A stretch of DNA of 64,000 nucleotides from Candidatus Rhodoluna planktonica (GTDB lineage Bacteria > Actinomycetota > Actinomycetes > Actinomycetales > Microbacteriaceae), in contig NZ_CP015208.1 of NCBI RefSeq assembly GCF_001854225.1, positions 372,001-436,000 on the forward strand, given 5' to 3'. The position numbers were made by a program, and so were the translations under genes. The notes under the pieces were generated by a model that was given only the letters and a program-made list of their open reading frames with translations, had not been told where the DNA came from and did no database searches. This document shows, piece after piece, positions 51,218 through 58,305 of the stretch (the stretch's first letter is position 1; every line of letters starts with the position of its first letter).

Positions 51218-52312
51218 TTAGCTCTTTGTGCGGCCCAGTTGACTGCGCTGATACTGCTTGGGAACATAGTCAACCTCAACTCCAAGCGCTGCGGCTGCAT
51301 GCAGTGGCCACATCGGATCATCCAGCGAGGCTCGTCCAATCATTACAACTTCGACTAAACCGTCTTGCAAAATCTGCTCGGCTTGGGTTGGATCGGTGAT
51401 TAGTCCCACTGCCGACACCGGCTCGCTAAGGTTCTCTGAAACAAATTCAGCGGCCGGAACTTGGTATCCAGGCTTGAGCGGAATTTGGACGTTGGCCACT
51501 AGTCCTCCGGTGGAAATGTCGAACAAATCGGCGCCTCTATCGGCGCACCAGGCAGCGACCTGCGCAGTTTGCTCGAAGTTGAATCCGCCATCAACGTAGT
51601 CGGTGGCAGAAAATCTCACAAAAATTGGCATTTCGCTCGGCACGGTTGCTCTAATGCCATCAATGATTTGAAGTAGTAAACGAGCTCGATTCTCCAACGA
51701 CCCGCCATACTCATCTGCGCGGTGATTCGTGATTGGGCTCAAAAACTGGTGCAGTAGATAGCCGTGGGCGGCGTGGATTTCAATCGCATCAAACCCGGCA
51801 GCTACGGCTCTCTTGGCAGCGGAAACCCATTTTTGAACATGCTCAATCACGTCAACGGTAGACATTTCAACCGGGGCAGCGTAGCCCTCAAATGCCTCGT
51901 CAGTCGCCGATATTGTTTGCCAACCGCCTTCGTTCAGCGGCACCGAACCTCGGCCTGACCACTCACGATAGGTGGATCCTTTTCGGCCCGCATGAGCTAA
52001 CTGAATGGCAAACTTTGCGCCTTGAGAATGCACGAAATCTACTACCGGTCGCCAAGCTTCGACCTGAAGATCATTCCAAATGCCAGTGTCCCACGGCGAA
52101 ATTCGGCCTTCTGGGCTAACGGCCGAAGCCTCGGCAATAATCAACCCGGCACCGCCAGTGGCTCGTGCCCCATAGTGAACTTGATGCCAGGCGTTAGGTT
52201 CACCGTTTTGCTGCTCACACGAGTACTGGCACATCGGCGGAATCCAGATGCGGTTTCTAATTTCAAGACTGCGAACTTGAATCGGCTCAAATAGTTTCAC
52301 GGTTGACTCCAT
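51218..52312 (-). CDS. Old yellow enzyme family NADPH:flavin oxidoreductase (YqjM type)
   Basis: FMN-dependent ene-reductase that reduces activated C=C bonds, probably a detoxifying enzyme. The YqjM subfamily marks are RIWIPPMCQYSCEQQNGEP (with the active-site Cys), AEASAVSPEGRISPWDTGIW, LAHAGRKGS, and EIHAAHGYLLHQFLSPITNHR with the substrate-binding His pair. The C-terminal VEVVMIGRASLDDPMWP binds FMN phosphate. Length of 364 residues. ATG at 52312; the divergent nnrD start is only 17 bases away and both -10 elements share the same seven bases. Confidence 0.93.
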   Translation of the reverse strand: MESTVKLFEPIQVRSLEIRNRIWIPPMCQYSCEQQNGEPNAWHQVHYGARATGGAGLIIAEASAVSPEGRISPWDTGIWNDLQVEAWRPVVDFVHSQGAKFAIQLAHAGRKGSTYREWSGRGSVPLNEGGWQTISATDEAFEGYAAPVEMSTVDVIEHVQKWVSAAKRAVAAGFDAIEIHAAHGYLLHQFLSPITNHRADEYGGSLENRARLLLQIIDGIRATVPSEMPIFVRFSATDYVDGGFNFEQTAQVAAWCADRGADLFDISTGGLVANVQIPLKPGYQVPAAEFVSENLSEPVSAVGLITDPTQAEQILQDGLVEVVMIGRASLDDPMWPLHAAAALGVEVDYVPKQYQRSQLGRTKS

Positions 52313-52317
52313 TCCTC

Positions 52318-52324
52318 TAGCCTA
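52318..52324. promoter_or_regulatory. Shared bidirectional -10 element for nnrD and the old yellow enzyme
   Basis: TAGCCTA at 52318-52324. On the plus strand TAGCCT (52318-52323) plus six bases leads to the nnrD ATG at 52330. On the minus strand TAGGCT (52324-52319) plus six bases leads to the ATG at 52312. Both are leaderless, and the start codons are 17 bases apart. Confidence 0.6.
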
Positions 52325-52329
52325 AGGTC

Positions 52330-53142
52330 ATGGCAAATTCATTTGATCCGGTTCGGTTTTTTCGGCCGCTCGGTCCGGCTGATGATAAGTACTCACACGG
52401 AGTTGTCGGATTTGTTACAGGCTCGGCCAACTACCCTGGGGCAGGAATTTTGGGGGTTCAATCGGCGATTCGGGCCGGCGCCGGTTTAGTTCGGTACTGG
52501 GGCAATTCAGAAACTGCCAAATTAGTAGTTTCCGCTAGGCCAGAGGTTGTCCTGGGTAATGGCCGAGTTGATTGTTGGGTGCTTGGTTCTGGCGTCAGGC
52601 CGGATGACAGTGAATTAGCCGATCGCATTCTTCAGCTTGGGTCGGCTCAAACACCGTTGGTGATCGATGCCGGTGCGCTTGAAATTGTGGATTTTTCGGT
52701 TTTGACTGCCCGAACTGTACTGACTCCACACGCCAGCGAAATGGTCAAACTCTTGGCCAGATTTGGTGAAAAATACCAGCGGTCAGACATCGACACCGAC
52801 CCTGCAACTTTTGCTTTGCTTGCGGCCAATCTAACCGGCCAAACCGTGTTGCTAAAGGGGCACCAAACTTTTGTGGCCAGTGATTCTCAGGTTCAAAAAG
52901 TTGGCCCCAACTCGCCGCATTTAGCTACCGCCGGAAGCGGGGATGTACTTGCCGGATTGCTCGGTGCGATGATTGCGAGAAACGCATCCGCGTTGGCCAC
53001 AGATGCAGGTTTGCTTTTTGATATCGCTATTGCGGCGGTAAAACTACATTCGGCAGCAGCAACTGCTGCAGCAGCTATCAAAACAGTTGCTGCGCTAGAC
53101 GTCGCAGAGCAAATAGGGGTTTTACTTGCCCGGTCAAACTAA
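52330..53142 (+). CDS. nnrD: ADP-dependent NAD(P)H-hydrate dehydratase
   Basis: Repairs hydrated NAD(P)H (S-epimer). It is the stand-alone C-terminal (dehydratase) domain, 270 residues, without the NnrE epimerase half. Motifs: HGVVGFVTGSANYPGAGILGV, VLGSGVRPDD, PLVIDAGALEI, LTPHASEMVKLL, VLLKGHQTFV, and the nucleotide-binding NSPHLATAGSGDVLAGLLGA. The ATG at 52330 fits the leaderless promoter. The next gene overlaps its last 17 bases. Confidence 0.93.
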   Translation: MANSFDPVRFFRPLGPADDKYSHGVVGFVTGSANYPGAGILGVQSAIRAGAGLVRYWGNSETAKLVVSARPEVVLGNGRVDCWVLGSGVRPDDSELADRILQLGSAQTPLVIDAGALEIVDFSVLTARTVLTPHASEMVKLLARFGEKYQRSDIDTDPATFALLAANLTGQTVLLKGHQTFVASDSQVQKVGPNSPHLATAGSGDVLAGLLGAMIARNASALATDAGLLFDIAIAAVKLHSAAATAAAAIKTVAALDVAEQIGVLLARSN

Positions 53143-54340
53143 GAAAATCTGGCTGGAATATCTGGCAATTGCTGCGCTTGGAATTTTGGCGCACTCGATT
53201 ATTTATCTGCAGGGGCTGCAGAATTCGGCTGTCTCGCCGATGAATGATTTGATTCTTTACCAGTGGTGGCTGCAACAGGCCTTGGCTGGAATGGGTTGGT
53301 ACGGAATCACAGTTGAATGGGTCTACCCATACCTGGCCATCTTTCCGATGCTAATTGCCCAGGGGTTTTCGAACGGCGCGGGCCTGCTCATCGGCTGGAT
53401 TGTGCTGTTCTCGATTTTGCACATTCTTACGGCTCTCGCGCTCAAGTATTACTTTGGTAAAACAGGTAGCCGGGCAGCAATTTTGTGGTTTGGTTTTCTG
53501 TTGGTCTTGGGGCCGGTATCGCTAAGCCGAATCGATACCGCAGCAAGCTTGTCAGCGTTAGCGGGATTGATGATTTGGTTACGCGGTCGAGAAAAAACTG
53601 CTGCGGCCTTTTTTGTTTTCGGAGCCTGGCTTAAGGTTTGGCCAGCAGCGTTTGTTGCCAGCCTGTTCATCTTCGTAAAGCAAAAGGCTGCAGTCATTCG
53701 CACCGCACTGGTTTTGGCGGTCGCGATATTGGCTGCACCAATTATCTTGACAGGCAATTTTTCGGCGCTCAGTTTTATCGCCTCGCAAACCGGACGAGGT
53801 TTACAGATTGAGTCTGTGGCCGCGACCTGGTTTCTGTGGCTAGCCAAGTTCGGTGACGGCAGTTACGGCATTTACTATGACGAAAAAATGGTGACCAATC
53901 AGGTTTTCGGGCCAGACATCGGAGTAATCGCCCAGGTTCTCAACCCGCTATTACTTGTCGCGGTAGTTGCCTTGGTTTTGTTGGGGATGCGCGCCGCTCA
54001 AAGAACTGAAAACACCAATGAACTGCTTTTTGTCGTCTGGCTAACGATTACCGTCGCCCTGATCGTGTTCAACAAAGTTGGCTCGCCCCAATTTATCGGC
54101 TGGATTGTTGTTCCCGTTCTGGGCCTAATTTTGATTGGGTCAAAGCTAGTTCGCGTAGCGACAGGCTTTGTCTTTGCACTCGCTGCCCTCACCAACTTGG
54201 TTTATCCAATTTGGTATCTAGACCTAATGTCGCTCGGCCTTACCAGTTTGACCCTGCTAACGGTTAGAAACGTCCTGCTAATCGTATTTTTTGCTTGGTT
54301 GCTTTTCCGATTGGTGATTATGACTCGAGCAGTTCGCTGA
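53126..54340 (+). CDS. Multi-pass membrane protein, GT87-like glycosyltransferase
   Basis: The 404-residue product has about ten membrane helices. The first extracytoplasmic loop has ND near residue 40 (SPMNDLILYQWWLQQAL), the place where GT-C enzymes of the GT87/DUF2029 class hold their catalytic acid, and VSLSRIDTAASLSALAG and GAWLKVWPAAFV resemble the GT87 core. Such enzymes use polyprenyl-phosphate-linked sugars, for example mannose, to extend glycolipids; the substrate is unknown here. The start is TTG at 53126 inside nnrD; its end overlaps the convergent metX gene by 23 bases. Confidence 0.7.
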   Translation: MPGQTKKIWLEYLAIAALGILAHSIIYLQGLQNSAVSPMNDLILYQWWLQQALAGMGWYGITVEWVYPYLAIFPMLIAQGFSNGAGLLIGWIVLFSILHILTALALKYYFGKTGSRAAILWFGFLLVLGPVSLSRIDTAASLSALAGLMIWLRGREKTAAAFFVFGAWLKVWPAAFVASLFIFVKQKAAVIRTALVLAVAILAAPIILTGNFSALSFIASQTGRGLQIESVAATWFLWLAKFGDGSYGIYYDEKMVTNQVFGPDIGVIAQVLNPLLLVAVVALVLLGMRAAQRTENTNELLFVVWLTITVALIVFNKVGSPQFIGWIVVPVLGLILIGSKLVRVATGFVFALAALTNLVYPIWYLDLMSLGLTSLTLLTVRNVLLIVFFAWLLFRLVIMTRAVR

Positions 54341-55523
54341 TCAGTGGCCCAACTAAGTTGTTTTCAATCAAGAAACCGTCGTGGCCGTAAGCCGATTCAA
54401 TGACTCGCAATTCGCCACCGACTAGTTCGCTCGTGATGCCATCGGCAATAAGTTGCTGATCATGCACCGGGAAAAGTCGATCGGTAGAAATTCCTACGAC
54501 CAGCGTTTTTGCTGTGATTTGAGCGAGAGCTTTAGAGACCCCACCGCGGCCACGGCCGACATCGTGTGAGTTCATTGCCTGCACCAGAGTGATGTAACTA
54601 TTGGCATCGAATCTTCGGGTGAACTTATTGCCGTGAAAGTCAAGGTAACTTTCGACAGCAAAACGCCCACCACCACCGAGCGGGTTCACCTCAGATTGCC
54701 AACTGCGTTCGAATCTGTCGTTTAGTTCACCCGGTGATCGGTAGTTCAAAAGTGCCATCCGTCGGGCTAGGGCTAATCCGCGGTGTGGTCCAAATCCCGG
54801 TTTGGCATCGTAGTAAAAGCCGTCGTTGAATGCCGGGTCAGTCATGATTGCTTCAACTTGCACCGAATTCAAAGCAATCTGATCGGCGCTAGAAATTGCT
54901 GGGGCTGCAAGAACCGCTACGCGTTTCAACTCATCCGGGTAGGTGATAGCCCATTCGAGGGCGTGCATGCCACCCATCGAGCCGCCAATCACCGAGTGCC
55001 ATTTTTTGATGCCGATAACATGAGCGAATTCGTGCTGCGCGAGCACTTGATCGCGAATAGTTAGAAATGGAAATAGCGCGGCATACTCTCGGCCAAATTT
55101 ATCCAGCGATGAAGGCCCGGTAGATCCCTGGCAACTGCCAAGCATGTTTGGCGCAACAACAAAGTAGCGATCGGTGTCAATTGCAAGCCCTGGACCAACA
55201 ATGCCTTGCCACCAACCCTCGGTGGGATGATCTTTTGAGGCACTGCCTAGAACGTGAGAGTCGCCGGTCAGCGCATGCAAGATTAGGACCGCATTGGTGT
55301 GTTCGTTGTTGAGCTCGCCCCAGGTTTCAAAAGCAATTCGAGGAGACTCTAGAACTCGACCGCTTTCGAGGCGCAAGTCGGGAAGGGTGGCAAATTGTCG
55401 ATCACCTGCGGGGTCACCGTCTCGCCAAGCACCCGAGGCAGGGGGTCGCCCGACGAGCTGCCGGGTTTGCTCCTCGGTAATAAACGCGGACGGTACGGTG
55501 TCCTCTGAGGTTTGAAACTCCAT
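54318..55523 (-). CDS. metX: Homoserine O-acetyltransferase MetX
   Basis: Acetylates homoserine to O-acetylhomoserine for methionine synthesis. Alpha/beta-hydrolase fold with nucleophile Ser182 in VIGGSMGGMHALEWA, the Asp in STDRLFPVHDQQ and His in ESAYGHDGFL. HALTGDSH and GPGLAIDTDRYFVVAPNMLGSCQGSTGP are diagnostic of MetX. The 401-residue length includes a 40-residue N-terminal extension. It follows metY by 11 bases, so the pair is one operon for direct sulfhydrylation. Its 3' end overlaps the convergent membrane protein gene. Confidence 0.95.
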   Translation of the reverse strand: MEFQTSEDTVPSAFITEEQTRQLVGRPPASGAWRDGDPAGDRQFATLPDLRLESGRVLESPRIAFETWGELNNEHTNAVLILHALTGDSHVLGSASKDHPTEGWWQGIVGPGLAIDTDRYFVVAPNMLGSCQGSTGPSSLDKFGREYAALFPFLTIRDQVLAQHEFAHVIGIKKWHSVIGGSMGGMHALEWAITYPDELKRVAVLAAPAISSADQIALNSVQVEAIMTDPAFNDGFYYDAKPGFGPHRGLALARRMALLNYRSPGELNDRFERSWQSEVNPLGGGGRFAVESYLDFHGNKFTRRFDANSYITLVQAMNSHDVGRGRGGVSKALAQITAKTLVVGISTDRLFPVHDQQLIADGITSELVGGELRVIESAYGHDGFLIENNLVGPLISELLES

Positions 55524-55534
55524 TTTTTAGCAGC

Positions 55535-56833
55535 CTACAGAGCTGCGGCAAAACCGGTTTCTAGGTCGGCAATTAGGTCATCAATTGACTCAAGGCCGAC
55601 TGAAAGTCGAACCAGACCGGGGGTGACACCAGCAGTCAACTGTTGCTTTGGGGTCAGCTGGGAGTGAGTCGTCGAAGCCGGGTGAATCACAAGCGACCTA
55701 ACATCACCAATGTTTGCCACGTGGCTGAACAGGTTCAACGAGTCGACAAATTTAGAACCGGATGGGCGGCCACCCTTGATCTCGAAGGAGACAATTGCAC
55801 CTGTGCCTTTAGGTGCGTACTTCTTGCCTGCTTCAAACCAGGGTGAACTCTCAAGTCCGGCATAGTTGACCGATTCAACCTGAGGGTGGTTTTTTAGCCA
55901 GGTGGCAATTTTTTTAGCGTTCTCGACGTGTCGTTCGACTCGAAGACTTAGGGTTTCAATTCCTTGAATCAGTTGGAAGGCGCTGTTCGGTGAAATGGCT
56001 GCACCGATGTCGCGCAGCAATTGAACTCGGGCTTTGATGATGTAAGCGATGGCATCGCCCAGTGCCTGGGTGTAAACCACGCCGTGGTATGAAGGGTCTG
56101 GCTCATTTAGGCCAGGGAATTTGTCAGACTTGCTCCACTCAAATTTGCCGCCGTCGACGATTGCTCCGGCAACAACCGTGCCGTGACCCGCCAAAAACTT
56201 GGTGGCTGAGTGAACGACAATGTCGGCTCCGTGCTTCAGAGGTTGAATGAGGTACGGGGTGGCCACTGTGTTATCTACGATGAATGGCACGCCATTGCGG
56301 TGCGCAACGTCAGCGACTCCTTCGATGTCCAAAATTGAAACTTTAGGGTTGCCGATGGTCTCTGCAAAAAATGCCTTGGTGTTTGGCTGCACCGCGCGCT
56401 GCCACTCGTCGAGGTCATCCTGATTCTCAACAAAAGTGGTGGTGATGCCCAGCTTTGGCAGAGTGTATTTGAAGAGGTTGTAAGTTCCACCGTAGATGGT
56501 TGAAGACGCAACGATGTGGTCACCGGCCTGTGCGATGTTCAAAATGGCAAAAGTTTCTGCCGCCTGACCAGATGACAGAAGTAGCGCTGCAGTTCCGCCC
56601 TCGAGCGCCGCAATGCGCTTTTCGGCTACATCCTGGGTTGGGTTCATGATGCGTGTGTAGATGTTGCCAAACTCAGCTAAACCGAAAAGGTTGGCAGCGT
56701 GCTCACTGCTATTAAATGTGTAAGCGGTGGTCTGGTAAATCGGTACGGCACGGGAATTGGTAACCGGATCCGGGGTAGCACCGGCGTGAATCTGTGCAGT
56801 TTCAAATCCCCAGTTGTTTGGATCGGTGCTCAT
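55535..56833 (-). CDS. metY: O-acetylhomoserine sulfhydrylase MetY
   Basis: PLP enzyme forming homocysteine from O-acetylhomoserine and sulfide. Lys212 in VVHSATKFLAGHG is the PLP lysine; FETAQIHAGATPDP opens the protein, and the bulky insertion GKFEWSKSDKFPGLNEPDPSYHG is typical of MetY rather than MetB. Length of 432 residues. ATG at 56833 with GAGGA six bases before it. The region upstream holds the perfect palindrome AGAAATTTCT (56908-56917) but no riboswitch I could recognise. metX follows directly. Confidence 0.95.
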   Translation of the reverse strand: MSTDPNNWGFETAQIHAGATPDPVTNSRAVPIYQTTAYTFNSSEHAANLFGLAEFGNIYTRIMNPTQDVAEKRIAALEGGTAALLLSSGQAAETFAILNIAQAGDHIVASSTIYGGTYNLFKYTLPKLGITTTFVENQDDLDEWQRAVQPNTKAFFAETIGNPKVSILDIEGVADVAHRNGVPFIVDNTVATPYLIQPLKHGADIVVHSATKFLAGHGTVVAGAIVDGGKFEWSKSDKFPGLNEPDPSYHGVVYTQALGDAIAYIIKARVQLLRDIGAAISPNSAFQLIQGIETLSLRVERHVENAKKIATWLKNHPQVESVNYAGLESSPWFEAGKKYAPKGTGAIVSFEIKGGRPSGSKFVDSLNLFSHVANIGDVRSLVIHPASTTHSQLTPKQQLTAGVTPGLVRLSVGLESIDDLIADLETGFAAAL

Positions 56834-57012
56834 GTTTAGTCCTCTTCTGAACCTAGGTGTGGAGTGTTTTAAGACTATGCCCATGCTGAGCGTAAGGCGA
56901 GTTGACTAGAAATTTCTCGTAACATTTGGCGTCTAGCGGGGAAGGCCGGTTGGTCAAGGAAAGGAATTTTGAAACTGCAGCCAAGGTGTCGAACGAGATA
57001 TCGCAATCGCTC

Positions 57013-57018
57013 TACGCT
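57013..57018 (+). promoter_or_regulatory. -10 element of ung, leaderless type
   Basis: TACGCT at 57013-57018, six bases (AGAGGA), then GTG at 57025. It decides the ung start, since the frame is open far upstream. Confidence 0.45.
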
Positions 57019-57024
57019 AGAGGA

Positions 57025-57696
57025 GTGTTTTTTGAGCAAATGCATCCGCGCTGGCAAGAATTGCTGTCTGATCAGCGAGGGTTGTTCGCGCAAATTGAGC
57101 TCAAACTTGGCAACCAAGATTTCCTGCCCCCTCGAGAGCAGATCATGAAGGCCTTTGAAGCCGATCCGCAGTCTGTGAAAGTCGTGATTGTCGGACAAGA
57201 TCCCTACCCAACCCCGGGTGTTGCAATCGGTTTAGCTTTTGCTATTCGACGCGGCACCAGGCCGATACCAGGCAGCTTGAGAAATATTTTCAAAGAACTT
57301 GGCGAAGACATTGGTCAATCTGCAAATGTCGATGAGAGTTTAGAAACTTGGCTGAGGCAAGGCGTGCTGCTGCTAAATCGCCACCTCACTTGTGCTTCCG
57401 GTCAGGCCGGTTCGCATCACAACCTGGGCTGGGCCGAGATTACAGATGCTGCTCTTCGCGCTTTAGATAAGCTGCATGGCTCGAAGCTAGTTGTTGTGCT
57501 TTGGGGAAATCAGGCCCAGCAACTTGAATCGAGATTAGGCAAGGCGCAGGTGATTCGCGGAGTTCACCCTTCACCGCTGTCCGCGCACCGCGGTTTTTTT
57601 GGCTCGAAACCTTTTAGTAACATCAACCGATTACTCTCTGAGCAGGGTTTGCCGCCAATCGACTGGTTAGGAGAAAAAGATGCCTTTGGATTCTGA
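57025..57696 (+). CDS. ung: Uracil-DNA glycosylase (family 1)
   Basis: Removes uracil from DNA. The water-activating loop GQDPYPTPG holds Asp59, and the leucine loop HPSPLSAHRGFFG begins at His181. GVLLLNRHLTCASGQAGSHHNLGW is the central conserved stretch. The GTG at 57025 gives 223 residues, close to E. coli Ung, and is supported by the leaderless -10; the frame stays open to 56926 but that part is unlike the family. The GNAT gene overlaps the end by 17 bases. Confidence 0.94.
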   Translation: MFFEQMHPRWQELLSDQRGLFAQIELKLGNQDFLPPREQIMKAFEADPQSVKVVIVGQDPYPTPGVAIGLAFAIRRGTRPIPGSLRNIFKELGEDIGQSANVDESLETWLRQGVLLLNRHLTCASGQAGSHHNLGWAEITDAALRALDKLHGSKLVVVLWGNQAQQLESRLGKAQVIRGVHPSPLSAHRGFFGSKPFSNINRLLSEQGLPPIDWLGEKDAFGF

Positions 57697-58252
57697 ATCA
57701 CGCTGGCGACTGGTACGCCAGAAAAAGGCGAAACCCTCCAATCCAGAAAATCTTGAATCCAAAATTCGCACCCTTGAACCGGGTGATTTGGCTCAGGTGC
57801 ACGATATTTACAATTTCTACATCCAAAACGGTGTCGCCACTTTGGACATCGAGCTAATGACTTTGGCACAGTGGAAAGACAAGGCGGCTTGGCTTGAGTC
57901 ACTTGGCTTGCCATTCATTGTTGCCGAAAGCCCATCGGGTGAAATTCTTGGCTTTGCCTATTTAGCACCCTGGCGGCAGAAGGCTGGTTTCAAGCGCACG
58001 GCTGAAAATACCATTTACTTAAGGCCGGCAGCGATGGGCAAACGCATCGGCAGCCGGTTGCTTGCCGAGTTGCTTGAGCGAGGAAAAAAAGCTGGAATTC
58101 GAGAAGTCTTGGCGGTCATCTCTGACCAGGGTGCCGAAGCCTCGATAAGGTTGCACGAGTCTTTTGGGTTCAAGTCGCAGGGGCATCTTGAAAGAGTTGG
58201 CTTCAAACTTGGCAAATGGATTGGTACCTATCTGATGCAGAAAAGTTTGTAA
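57680..58252 (+). CDS. GNAT acetyltransferase (phosphinothricin/Met-sulfoximine acetyltransferase-like)
   Basis: N-acetyltransferase of the Pat/YwnH-type group. After a basic leader of about 28 residues, the domain shows DLAQVHDIYNFYIQNGVATLDIE, the acetyl-CoA-associated GFAYLAPWRQKAGFKRTAENTIYL, MGKRIGSRLLAELLERGKKAG (pyrophosphate-binding Q/RXXGXG variant), and SIRLHESFGFKSQGHLERVGFKLGKW. Relatives acetylate methionine sulfoximine or similar amino-acid analogues; the true substrate is unknown. ATG at 57680 has AGGAG before it, inside the end of ung, so the two are co-transcribed. Confidence 0.85.
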   Translation: MPLDSESRWRLVRQKKAKPSNPENLESKIRTLEPGDLAQVHDIYNFYIQNGVATLDIELMTLAQWKDKAAWLESLGLPFIVAESPSGEILGFAYLAPWRQKAGFKRTAENTIYLRPAAMGKRIGSRLLAELLERGKKAGIREVLAVISDQGAEASIRLHESFGFKSQGHLERVGFKLGKWIGTYLMQKSL

Positions 58253-58256
58253 GTTC

Positions 58257-58281
58257 AAACTTGACTTATCTCAGCAAGTTT
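58257..58281. repeat. Inverted repeat before the subtilase gene
   Basis: AAACTTG (58257-58263) and CAAGTTT (58275-58281), perfect 7-base arms 11 bases apart, immediately after the GNAT stop. It covers where the -35 region of the next gene would be, so it may be an operator; as a terminator it is weak. Confidence 0.4.
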
Positions 58282-58296
58282 TCAGCGTCAGGCATC

Positions 58297-58302
58297 TAGG
58301 CT
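58297..58302 (+). promoter_or_regulatory. -10 element of the subtilase gene
   Basis: TAGGCT at 58297-58302. Three bases separate it from ATG 58306 and six from the in-frame GTG at 58309, so if the transcript is leaderless like its neighbours the true start may be the GTG. Confidence 0.4.
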
Positions 58303-58305
58303 GAA

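Noticed and set aside
56834-57024. SAM-responsive riboswitch upstream of metY
   Set aside because: I looked for the paired helices and conserved cores of SAM riboswitch classes in the minus-strand leader and saw none; only a short palindrome AGAAATTTCT at 56908-56917 is present.
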